Shown here piece by piece: positions 1-9,470 of a stretch of 64,000 nt of DNA. A program made the position numbers and the translations under genes. Origin of the DNA: Artemia franciscana (lineage: Eukaryota > Arthropoda > Branchiopoda > Anostraca > Artemiidae); contig NC_088866.1 of assembly GCF_032884065.1 (NCBI RefSeq), forward strand, positions 58,735,866 to 58,799,865, written 5' to 3'. The stretch's first letter is position 1, and every line of letters begins with the position of its first letter. The notes under the pieces were generated by a model. The model saw nothing but the letters and a program-made list of their open reading frames with translations. It did no database searches and was not told where the DNA came from.

Positions 1-490
1 TTGACAACACCTCCTTTATTGCCTCCGTTTCATGCAAGTTTTCAGGGAAGCAGTTGAGATAAAAAAGCACATACACCAAAAGGTAGCTCTCAATAGAGAC
101 ACGGGAGAAACTTCTCTAAGTCCAATTTATGACAAAATTATTAATTCTTGTCGTTTTTACATATATCCACAAATTTTGTTACACAATCAAATAAAATATC
201 TGATAATAATTTACCTGGAAAGCGATTAGCCTTTAATAGTGCTGTAAGAAAGATGAAACCGTGAAATTTCATTTAAACTTGTGTTTTTTATTCAGTTACC
301 TTTTCACCGTTACTGAGAAAGGGACATCATATTTTAGTTTTGTGTTTTGTTTTAAAGTTTTTTTTATAATTTTATCAGTTTATTCTGCACTGAGGACAGT
401 CAAGTGGAGGTCTTGACCGAAATATTTGTATAATTTTTAATTTTTTCACTGGCTGTTTATTGTCCTCGCTCTTCTTTTCTTCACGATTTT
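1..490. other. AT-rich sequence, no supported gene
   Basis: Nothing certain is seen. A pyrimidine tract ending in AG at position 45 and a GT at 83 would delimit a 37-base exon that is open in one frame, but it resembles nothing I recognise. The upstream exons of the TRAF-family gene must lie to the left of position 5592, so part of this stretch is likely intron of that gene. Confidence 0.4.
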
Positions 491-496
491 GTGTTT

Positions 497-860
497 AGCC
501 TCGAGTTTCAGAAGCAGTAATGCTGTATGGTAGCGTGTTCGTTTCTAAACGTCCAGTCAGTCCTACAAAATAAACGGTTAACATAAACAGTTATTTTAGC
601 CAAAATGACTTTCACACAGAAAAGTTGTGTTTTCAGCCACTTTGTGGTGTGAAACAACAACTCTAAACGAAGGAAGTCCAAAATAGTTATTGTTTGGAAA
701 TTGTGTGATAGCCAATTGATTTAGAATTATCGAAAATCTATTCACGTAAATGGACCTCGAGTTTCAGAGGCAGTAATGCCGTACGATAGTCGAATCGTTT
801 CTAAAGGTGCTGGTAGTTCTATAAAATAAACGGTTAACATAGAAATTCATTTTAGCCGAA
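497..860. repeat. Direct duplication of about 105 bp, two diverged copies
   Basis: Positions about 497-600 and 752-858 are copies of one another. Both begin with CCTCGAGTTTCAGA, share AAATAAACGGTTAACATA and end at TTTTAGCC. They differ by scattered substitutions and small indels. The spacer of about 150 bases is not repeated. Origin unknown. Confidence 0.7.
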
Positions 861-1574
861 AAACTGTCCCACGGCTCTCACGCATCCGCGATCTTTCTTC
901 TAGCAAAAATGTGAAATTCTTTATTTGTGCTTAAAGGAGCTTTGTAAAACGTGAACTAAAGCGTAAATAAAACTTTACCTCTAATATTAACCCTCCCCCT
1001 CTGAAATTGCTTGCTAGAATTGGATCGCCACATATCGTCACGGTGGTATGAAATGGGCATAGTCTTGGTTCAAAGAAAAGTGGTATTTTCATTAAAGCCT
1101 CTCAGAAATAACTAATTGCAAAAAAAATTTTCTCTTTTGTCTTGCAGGTGCGTCTAATAGAGCAATAGAAACGTGGTATTTTAATTAATATTTATCAGAA
1201 ATAGTTCTTAATAGGGCTAGGCTAGGCTTATAAGGGATAGGGCCGTCGTGGAATCCAAAACGCCCTTAGTACTTTTGGCTGAATTAGAATTTCTTTGGTT
1301 GCATTTTGGTACACCGGATGCAGCATAGATTTAATTTTTCGGAAATAAGTCTTGAAGGTTAGGTTTCGCATGTGTTGAGCTCATGTGCAACTTTTCAGGT
1401 GATGTATATCAAATAGACTGCATATAAGGACCTTGCTTGGTTACTCTCGATTTATAAAAGGTTCTATATTTTGGCCGCGTTTTTCTCTTCTAAAATTCTT
1501 CTGCTGCCGAGGGCGGGAGAGAGTTTCTTTCAGGCAAGCGATTCATAACCAATGCTTCACAAACTGCATTTCTT

Positions 1575-2390
1575 CCTTCATTATTACAGCCAGCTCTGCA
1601 ATTGTGTCTTCCATATTGCATTTGTACTGCCTCTATATTGTAGTGAATCTGACGCTCTTATAGTTCTTTTGCGCAATGATAACCTTTCACACTAGCATAA
1701 AAATGTTCTGAATTAAAGGTCTAGAATGTCCCGCTACAAAAATAACGTTCTGCTTCATGCAAAGGTGCCATTAATTTAGCTTAATCCTTTTTTTTCGATG
1801 TTGTAGAAATAGGTGCATTTGCCATATACGTTACTTTTATCTTTTGACTTCTAATTAGCTAAATATTATATTGCCCAATAAATTTTATAATGTTGTGCTG
1901 TCAGTGTCATCTTTCATTAGTTTTAATGGTTCATGCTATTTAACTATAAGCTACATATAATTTATTAATTCTGTCAGTTAACGAAAAAAAAAAACAAAGT
2001 GGTCAGTTGTTTGCTGCACAAGCCTGTATTTGAAAAAAAAACAACAACTTTGGTTTAGTCGTAGTTAGTTACACAGTCGTAGAACACTAGATTGATGATC
2101 TGCTTGACAATACAAGGCCCCAAAATCGATCCCTGCTGCAGTAAGACAGGCTTACTGCTTGTACCTGTAAGAAAAAACCCCGGCAGTGGAAAAGTCAATA
2201 CGACCCTTTATGCGTCAGCAATGGCTCTGGAGGATATAAATTTTTTATTTTTTTAGTGGGGCTACGAAAACATATACAGCTCTGCATTTATGCCTTCAGT
2301 ACTGCCACTATGCTGTTATGCATCTGATGCCCTTATTGTTCTTTCGCATGACACTGTAGAAACCTTTCACAATAGCATAACTTATCGTCA
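1575..2390. repeat. Pair of diverged direct repeats of about 115 bp
   Basis: Positions about 1580-1700 and 2277-2385 share the order AGCTCTGCA, TACTGCC, ATCTGA, TTATNGTTCTTT, CGCA and ACCTTTCACANTAGCATAA. This is a diverged duplication whose spacer includes a SINE copy. I see no coding potential in either copy. Confidence 0.55.
2064..2260 (+). mobile_element. tRNA-derived SINE-like repeat, degenerate copy
   Basis: This stretch is homologous to the reverse complement of 3525-3768. Shared blocks are a diverged promoter region around CACAGTCGTAGAACACTAG, a weak B-box-like ATCGATCCCTG, an internal GACAGGCTTACTGCTTGT block and the 3' end CAGCAATGGCTCTGGAGGAT followed by a T-rich tail. The A and B boxes are worn here, so the tRNA ancestry is inferred from the better preserved copy nearby. 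Confidence 0.6.
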
Positions 2391-2827
2391 CGTCGTGACC
2401 TACGTCACGTTGTATAATCTCACGGAGCAAATTTTGTCCGTAACGTATGTAAGCAGTACTACTTAAGTACACTTAAGCAGTACACTTAAGTTCTGCTATG
2501 ACAATCTAACAGTCACCTAAGTGGTGTAGGAAAGGGTGGAAAGTATGTCTTATTGGCTTGCTATTCAATCTGTAAAGGCGTTAATTGCGACGTTTAGCCA
2601 TTTGACTTGACAAACGAGGAAATATTTGAAGAATAAGATATGATTCACTGTAAAGAATTTAAGCAGTGCAAAATTGTAATTCAGTCTCCATCCTTTTTTC
2701 TAGTTGAGTACACACCAACTTTTTTTTTTTTTATGTCGTTCTGGTTTCCAAGCCCTAATATGCACACTTCAATCTGTAAATGTGTAATTTGTGACGCTGA
2801 GATACATGAATTAAAACACGAGGAAAT

Positions 2828-3510
2828 CAAACAGTTCATTGTAACAAACTGTAAGTATGGAGTGACCTAGCTCAATTGTAACCAAAAGTCTAAAAAAAGG
2901 AATTTTGATACCAACAGACACATCAAAAGAATCGAATTATTATGTTAAGTTCAAAAACATAAGTTTCATTAACTTTAATCTTACCCATTAAAAGTTACGA
3001 GCCTGAGAAAATTTGCCTTATTTTGAAAAAAGGGGGAAACACCCATTAAAAGTCATAGAATCTTAATAAAAATCCCATCATGAAACTTAGCATTATTAGA
3101 GAACCTTACTGTAGTGGCTTCAAGCTCCTATCTGCAAAAATGCGTAATTTTTCTATTTTTTTTTCTTTTTTTGCTAGAAGAAAGATCACGGATGTGAGAT
3201 TTTTTCTTTTGTTTGTATGTTTTCCCCAGGGGGTGATCGTATTGATCCAGTGGTCCTAAGATGTTGCAAAAGGGCTTATTCAAGCGGAAATAAAAAGTTC
3301 TAGTACTATTTCTAAGTGACCAAAAAAAAACTGGAGACAAACTCCAAAGCTAATTTTTTCCCAAAATCACCTGATCGAAATTTTAGACAGCTATTTTGTT
3401 CAGCATAGTCGAAAAATCTACTAACTATGTGTTTGAGGATGACTTAATCCCCTACAGTCCCTGGGGGAAGGGCTACAAGTTCTGACCTTTGATGATTGTT
3501 TACATACAAT
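2828..3510 (+). repeat. Composite foldback repeat, 5' module (interrupted copy)
   Basis: This is the first copy of the family described at 9471-11190. It starts A|TCAAACAGTTC with the terminal hairpin (diverged here), followed by the conserved blocks AAAAGTTACGAGCCTGAGAA, AAGCTCCTATCTGCAAAAAT, GGTGATCGTAT, GTGACCAAAAAA and ATGTGTTTGAGGA. The copy breaks off at about 3510, where a SINE and a LINE fragment intervene, and resumes at about 4725. Confidence 0.8.
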
Positions 3511-3524
3511 AATAATAACACTAA

Positions 3525-3768
3525 AAAAAAAGGATAAAGATCCTCCAGAGCCATTGCTGGCACATAGGGCGTCGAATCGACGTTTCAATTGCTGGGTGTT
3601 TTTTACAGGGACAAGTAGCAAGCTTGTCGCCCAACCTTGCTGCGGTGGGGATCGAACCCTGGGCCCCATATTCCCAAGACCCCCCAAGAACAAGGACATA
3701 TTCCCAAGGACCCCCCAAGAACAAGGACAAGGATCCCAAGAACATCGATCCACTGTGCTACAACAGGT
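3525..3768 (-). mobile_element. tRNA-derived SINE with A and B boxes
   Basis: On the - strand the element begins with an A-box-like TAGCACAGTGG (3760-3750) and has a B-box GGGTTCGATCCCC (about 3659-3647). A body homologous to 2064-2260 follows, and the element ends CAGCAATGGCTCTGGAGGAT plus a T-rich tail. Between the boxes a 31-bp unit (CCTTGTTCTTGGGGGGTCC core) is present at least twice, stretching box spacing to about 90 bases, well beyond the usual tRNA-like distance. RNA polymerase III promoter function is inferred from family knowledge. The SINE abuts the ATT-rich tail of the neighbouring LINE fragment. Confidence 0.75.
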
Positions 3769-3779
3769 TAATAATAACA

Positions 3780-4724
3780 ATAATAATAATAATAATATTC
3801 ATTTATAACCCACTTACATCAAAAGATAAATAGTGGAGTAAACACAAACGAAAATCAACAATAACATTACATAAAAAAAAGATCACCAAAAATAATTAAA
3901 CGACAATAACATTAAATAAATGAAATTAACAAAACAAGCGAATTAAACCATGGTGAGGTGACAAATGCCTATACGCTGTTTCCGAAAACTTTTCGTGTAA
4001 ACCAGTCAGCTTCTCAGTAATATTTGGAAGGTAAAACTTATTTATTGTCTTTCGATTCCTATACCAAAGAGGAAGATAGAGAAAATATTTACAAAAACGG
4101 AAATGGACCACCCAAACATCACTAAAATTCTTATTGCTAAGAATAGGATAAAGCCCAGAAAAGAAAAAAAACGAATGATCTGAAAAAGTAGAATAAAGCT
4201 CTCCAAAGGCAATACGATTATATTTGCCTCGATTGGCTAAAATTTTAGAGTAAACAATTTGGATTTTTGTTCTATCATCTCGGACGGCACGCTCAAAAAA
4301 AGTTTTTAATTTTTGGTAAGTGTAATACCCAACCACTGCATCGAATCTACACAAGGCATGGAACAATTTTTGGAGCTTAGAAGTTGTAAAGCGAAATACT
4401 TATTTTAGAAAAAGAATAAGTAACTTTATGAACCATCTGCGATAGTCCGAGTTTAGACCGGTTAATTAGAATAATATCATTTTTGGCAAGTTTAATAACC
4501 AAGCACTGCATCGAATCTACATGATAGATGGAAAATTTTTTGGAGCTTATAAGTTTAGGAGGGGCTGGAAAATTGGAAGAAAGATACTCACATTTACCAA
4601 TGTTAAGAAAAAGACTGATTTTAATAAAAGAAAAAGAAACCTTATGAACCATCTGGGATAATCTGAGTTTAAACCGCTTAATTAGAAGAATATCATCGGC
4701 ATTATATAGTAGGAATACAGTCAT
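3780..4724 (-). mobile_element. Truncated LINE (EN-RT type), RT motif C to 3' tail, decayed
   Basis: Two blocks of reading frame on the - strand match the intact LINE at 34442-37111. Positions 4724-4377 encode a decayed RT motif C reading LLYNADDILLI, where the intact element has LLCYADDILLV, followed by the palm/thumb stretch. Positions 4366-3926 encode the C-terminal region, with FCKYFLYLPLWYRN against LCKYLKFLLGLPLYLRN. The 3' end is an ATT repeat at 3810-3780. A segment including the motif C downstream sequence is duplicated in tandem (about 4420-4530 against 4600-4700). It is a dead copy. It lies inside a composite foldback repeat and so inserted after that repeat. Confidence 0.75.
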
Positions 4725-5230
4725 GGGAAGTATACAGACGTTTTTAGGGGTTTTTTTCGGCTAGCGAGAGGGGCTACGAGGAGGGATCTTTTTGTTTAGA
4801 AATCTTTCACGGGAAAAGGGAATTTTCCATGAAGGGGGCTCAGAATTTTGCGGCATTATTTAAAAAACTATCAGAAATTAAATAAAAAAAAACAAGCTTA
4901 TTCAAATGAAAATAAGGAGCAACATTAAAACTTACAACGAACAGAAGTTTTTACGTATGTGAGGGGGTTCACCCCCTCATCGACACCTCACTCCTTAAGC
5001 TAAAGTTTTTTTTAGTACTTTCAAAATAGTTTTTTATTCTAATTAAACGGCCTTTGTAATTCAGGGGTCATTCTTAAACAATTAGAAGAAAATTCGAACT
5101 TTAGCGTAAAGAACAAGGTAAATGACCAGGTCAATGTCATAACGTAATAATTTCTGTTCGTTGTAAGTTTTGTATTGCTCCTTACTTTCAGTTGAAAAAC
5201 TTATTTATTTTAATTCAATATTTGAAAAAT
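4725..5230 (+). repeat. Composite foldback repeat, 3' part of the interrupted copy
   Basis: Sequence resumes at GGAAGTATACAGACGTTTT, exactly where the family consensus continues after the break at about 3510. It then carries the module 2 foldback: GTGAGGGGGTTCACCCCCTC and CTAAAGTTTTT on one side, and AACTTTAGCGTAAAGA to ACGTAATAATTTCTGTTCGT on the other. Confidence 0.75.
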
Positions 5231-5591
5231 GAAGCATTTGAAAATGTTTGGAAATATTTGAAATATTTGGAAGAAATATGCGGAAATATTTGAAAAATAC
5301 AGAATTTGAGTAGTTGGGAATTTGGTTTCAATTTTTTCTCGTAGAGTAGGCTCCATTTTTTATTTTGTGTCAAATTGGTTTCTGGGCCATCATGCCATCA
5401 TTTTGGTGCAATGACCCCACTATATGTGCTTGTTGTAAATTTTAATAGATATGCCAAGTTGATTTTTATTACTGACTGTGACTCGAGTAACTCTGGTATT
5501 ATTAATTCAACCTTTTATGACATGCATAAAGATAACCTTCTCCTTCCCTGTTTTTGTTAAATTGTCTGTGTCAGAAATTTCTTTCTTTTAG

Positions 5592-5702
5592 GGTGAATAT
5601 GACGAAGCTCTGGAATGGCCCTTCACATTGAAGCATCGAATTACTATCATGGATCAAAGTAATTCCCCTGTGGATACTATGTCACGAATTTGGGATCCAC
5701 AG
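5592..5702 (+). CDS. TRAF-family protein, penultimate exon (MATH/TRAF-C domain)
   Basis: This 111-base exon (37 codons, phase 0 at both ends) sits between a pyrimidine-rich acceptor ending TTTTAG and a donor CAG|GTAATA. It encodes GEYDEALEWPF, then a strand ending in TIMDQSNSP, the hallmark stretch of TRAF C-terminal MATH domains (GEYD..L.WPF, then L.DQ). TRAF proteins trimerise and use this domain to bind receptor tails in TNF, Toll and IL-1 type signalling. That role is family knowledge. It joins in frame to the exon at 11356. Earlier exons (RING, zinc fingers, coiled coil, first half of MATH) are not seen and presumably lie left of the window. Which TRAF paralogue it is cannot be decided. 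Confidence 0.85.
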
Positions 5703-5944
5703 GTAATACTAAGTTCAGACGCATAAGACTTTTACTAAATCCTCTAAGGACTTTGTCTCTATTCTCAAGCTAAAAATTTTTCAAGAGATCCTATATTTGT
5801 TTCGAATTTCTCTTTTTTTTTATGAAAGGCTTTTAAAACTTTAAAGCTTTTCCTAGCAATCTTGAAGGACATTTGAAAAAAAAGAATTGGATTTGAAAAT
5901 ATTGATCAAACAATCAAAGGATTTTGTAAAATCCTATACGTCTG

Positions 5945-6165
5945 AACCTACCTTCCTTGTCAACGCATCGCTCTTTACGCTAAAGTTTTTTTTACTGTTT
6001 TAAGAAGTAGAGCTAAGAGAAAGAGTCAAACTTTAGCGTAAAGAGCGTGGCTTTGAGGAGGAAAAGCCCCTTTCATATACGGAGTAATTTCCGTTCGTTT
6101 TAAGTTTTAATGTCGCTCCTTACTTTCATTTAAAAAAACTTGTTTTTTTTTAATGTCTCATCAGA
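5945..6165. repeat. Foldback element, left arm truncated
   Basis: The inverted arms meet at CTCTTTACGCTAAAGTTT and AAACTTTAGCGTAAAGAG around a loop of about 40 bases. The right arm continues to CGCTCCTTACTTTCATTT and a T tract, and the left arm stops after about 30 bases. This is a solo copy of the module 3 foldback in the composite repeat. Confidence 0.8.
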
Positions 6166-6289
6166 GCTGACTTGAAAAATTAGAAACGTCTCACGTCTCC
6201 TAAAGTGGTCGTTTATACGTTATATGGGACGATTTTCGGTCAAACTGGAAGTATTTGTCTTCCACCATGTTTTGTTGAAATAGTGCCTC

Positions 6290-6700
6290 CGAGCGAGGAG
6301 ATTCAATGGCCAGTGTAAGGGCTTTCATTTGGTGCCAGAAACAAGATGTGAGAAGACTGCCACCTTCTGACGACACCTTCAAGCCATGCATTCGAAGAGC
6401 CATATTCGCTACAAGGATAATCTTGTCGTCAGTACAGGCTCGGCCGAGCATTCCAGATCCACTCCTCCATGGATGGAAGATGGTGAAGGGGGAGTAGATG
6501 TGGTCGTCTCAAGCTGTAAGAAGAATCAAGCCTGAAAGCTTACTGCAGATGCAAAAGTGGAAGATGCAGGAAAGACTGTAGCTGCTCAAAACTGAAAGGA
6601 TGTTGCAGCTTATGATCCTGCTGCGGAACGAGGAGGTCATGCAGGGAGTCTGACATTCCCCCATCTGAATTCTCGGATGAAGAAAATGAGGAATTTTTTT
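6290..6700 (+). pseudogene. Remnant of a cysteine-rich (CXC-type) arthropod protein
   Basis: Positions 6306-6497 encode ASVRAFIWCQKQDVRRLPPS and a segment ending DPLLHGWKM. From 6541, in a different frame, comes CRCKSGRCRKDCSCSKLKGC, with regularly spaced cysteines like a tesmin/TSO1-type CXC motif, then a stop and an acidic tail (SDEENEE). I recognise this order (LPP..D segment, HGW, cysteine cluster) from a repetitive class of uncharacterised proteins common in arthropod and cnidarian genomes, probably encoded by mobile elements. The frame change between 6497 and 6541 and the stop within the cysteine cluster indicate a dead copy. Function unknown. Confidence 0.55.
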
Positions 6701-7400
6701 GAAATTTTTATTTAATACCTTTTATCTTTAATTGTAACAGGTCCTTAATCAGTTACTATTACCCAATTTTACGGGTACCTTAAGTAAGACAACTCCAGTG
6801 TGCCGACTGAATCTATCTGTGAAGCAGAATTCTTAATGTAGTAAATACCTCACTCGTATCAGTAGTAAATCAGGTCCCAAAAAGGTAATTGTAGACCCGT
6901 TAGTACACCAGGAAACATATTCGTCCATTCTAAAAAAAAACACTTTTTTTAGTCAACATTTTTTTTAAACCTATTTCTATATTTAAGTAAAAGTTAAAAA
7001 TTTAATAAGTTAGGAAGTTTGAAGTATTCCTACCCTTTGAAAAAAAAAATTATGTCCCTTTTCACGATACGGCTAGTGTTCATTTCAGTGACACTACAGA
7101 GAAAAAATCCCAGACCTTTAAAATAAAAATAGTTTGTATTTTTTTTTTGCTCAAATTGTACGGAATCGGATGAGCTTTCTTTTCTAATATGAAAAAAGTT
7201 TGTTACCTTGGAGAAATTTCGAGTTTTTAGCCTTTCTTTGAGATATTTGTCAAATTTTACAGCACTTGTTTTAAAACTGCAGTAACTAGAGAAAAAAATC
7301 GTGCTTTTTTTCAATTTAAAAATCATATTCTTGTACTATAGATCTCTTCTTTCGATCGATATAACATTACGCCAATTCTTCAACCAATAACTCACAAAAA
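6700..7400. other. AT-rich intronic sequence, no gene seen
   Basis: I see only AT-rich sequence with homopolymer runs. No protein or RNA gene is recognisable. It lies within the TRAF-gene intron. Confidence 0.5.
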
Positions 7401-7404
7401 ACCC

Positions 7405-7690
7405 TGAATCGTTACACTTAGTTATAGGCCAAATTTGGCGTTTTTGGCCTTTATCTCAGAAACGTCCCAACGGCGGCCGTGCACCCTACGATATTCGTTT
7501 TCAGCATCAATTATCGTAATATCTATCCTCAGCATTTTTGTACCTTCATGTTCCCCATTGGGGCGTTTCTGAGATACACAGAATCTGGCGCCCTGACTAA
7601 AATGATGCAGATGGCCATCACAGACTAGCATTGACGTGACGTCAGGAAGATGCGCCAACTGCAGACTGAACCCACGCATTAAAGAATTAA
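7405..7690. repeat. Locally GC-richer segment with internal inverted repeat
   Basis: TTTATCTCAGAAACGTCCC at about 7451-7469 and GGGCGTTTCTGAGATA at about 7561-7576 form an inverted repeat around about 90 bases that are richer in GC than the surroundings. The - strand is open for 85 codons (7679-7422), but the protein is not recognisable and the openness may be incidental. Probably a small foldback transposon or the edge of one. Confidence 0.4.
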
Positions 7691-7699
7691 ATTTATTTT

Positions 7700-8485
7700 A
7701 AGGCTTTAGAATAACAAAGAGGGATAGCATTTGAAACCAGGATATTTATGAAAAGAAATACGATTTCCGTAAGAATGGATTATCAGGAAACAAAAATTAG
7801 AAAATAAAACAGCGCAACTTGGGAAATTCCTATCTAATCTTTTTGGTTAAGTGAAAATCTGGTTCAATTAGAAATATAAAAAGGAGTTTTACCCACTGCT
7901 TGAAAGGGTAGAACTGTAGAAATGACCATTTTGCTTATTATGAATATACAAAAAGTATTTTTTTAGGTAAACACAAGGGTAATGGAAGGTCTACCCCCTT
8001 CAAATCTCGATATATGTAGGATTTTTTTTACTTCTAAACTTGCGTATAATTTGCATATTCTTTTCCATTTATTTGAGGTCGTGTCCCCTTCCCCTGAAGT
8101 TATCCCAACGCAGCCTCGAAGGTTGAATTGGACTCGAAGATCAAAGTACGGAGACTGAGTTGAAAGTTACATGAATTATGACTCCAATAAGGCGAAAACT
8201 GTCGAAATCATACCCCTTTCCTTCAGACTCGGAAAAAAGTCAAAAATGGTAAACGACTTTTGAAATGTGGTCTTGACTAGATTCATCCACTGACCCCTCT
8301 CGCTCAGAGTTTTGGTTTCTTATTAGATTCACTTCCCTAAATTCACTCTTTGTCTGCCTGAAGCGAAAGAAAGTCTTAGATGCTTCAGTTCTAGGTCGTT
8401 CTACGAGGGGCTCAGACAACTCCAAACTCAGTGTTGAAAAGTTTGAGTGTGCTGGAATACGATTAATAATATATTTTTGACCTTA
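7700..8485. other. Intronic sequence, no gene seen
   Basis: No supported feature. A 61-codon - strand frame (8425-8240) has no recognisable similarity and no splice context that I can defend. Confidence 0.4.
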
Positions 8486-8489
8486 AATA

Positions 8490-8610
8490 TAACATTGCGC
8501 CCAAAACCAATGGATGCATCCAAGGTAATTTGGAAAATAACCCACAGTAATCTTTCCGCCCAAAACCAATGGGTGCATCCAAGGTAATTTGGAAAATAAG
8601 CCAGAGTAAT
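8490..8610. repeat. Tandem duplication of a 65-bp unit
   Basis: Two adjacent copies share GCCCAAAACCAATGGRTGCA, TCCAAGGTAATTTGGAAAAT and AASCCASAGTAAT. Differences are few, so the duplication is recent. Confidence 0.8.
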
Positions 8611-8619
8611 TGTAAGAGG

Positions 8620-9470
8620 GTCTTGATGAAGTTTTAGTACTTATCAATCGAAGGAATCTGTGAAAATGGCAGATACACCCATCCGTTCAGGCTAAATTAT
8701 GTCAGCCAACGTTTTGCTTACATATATAAGCAAAAATATGTTTTTTTATTGTTTTTTTTATGCGACTGATTTGTACAGAAGAATACAGATTTTGGATTAC
8801 GTGCCTCTTCTTTCTTCTGTTCATTCTGTTTATCACAAAATGAATTGCTTTTATTTATTCGGTTAAACTAAACGATGATTTAAAGTATTCTAAGCATTAT
8901 AGACCTATCAAGCACAAACATGTGAGAAGTTCGGCTTCTTATGAGCTTCTTTTTCGTTTGTTTTGTTTTTTTCCTCTTCATCATGTATTTTTGTCCCCTT
9001 CTTTTATTGCATGAATCAGTGAATAGTTACTGTCAGACTTCCGCGAAAACAAAACTAAAAAAACTATAAACCCATATGGATGGAGAACAATGGTAAAAAT
9101 AAAATGAATAAACCCCATATGCAACACATTTAAAACGGGCTAATTAAACCATCAGAATGAACAGTTCGTTGACGCTAGTGTACATTCGTTCGTTGACGTG
9201 TTACATTCGTTGACGCTAGTGTAAAACAAGTCATTTTATCAAATTGGAAATATATATATGAGGGAGCTGAAATTATTTGGTCATCAGCTAACTGAGGCCT
9301 TGGTAGTTTGGTGACCAAAAAAAAAGGACTCATAACAGCAATATATAAATAAATTTTCTAAACCCAATCAGACTGAACTCACCTTTCTTTCTTTCTTTCT
9401 TTTATTAATTATTTAAGGCTTTAGCATTGAAACCTTAGTATTTTAGTATTAAAGCACTTGAGTTAAATAT
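8620..9470. other. Intronic sequence, no gene seen
   Basis: AT-rich sequence with short local duplications, for example TTCGTTGACG units near 9168-9215, and a CTTT run near 9383. No gene seen. Confidence 0.5.

Noticed and set aside
46..82. Possible 37-base exon between an AG and a GT near the left edge, one frame open
   Set aside because: The reading (EAVEIKKHIHQK) does not match the MATH segment expected just before GEYD in TRAF proteins, and no other support exists. It may be chance in AT-rich DNA.
7030..7326. 98-codon - strand frame rich in K, F and S
   Set aside because: The composition is typical of AT-rich non-coding sequence. No motif or exon signal.
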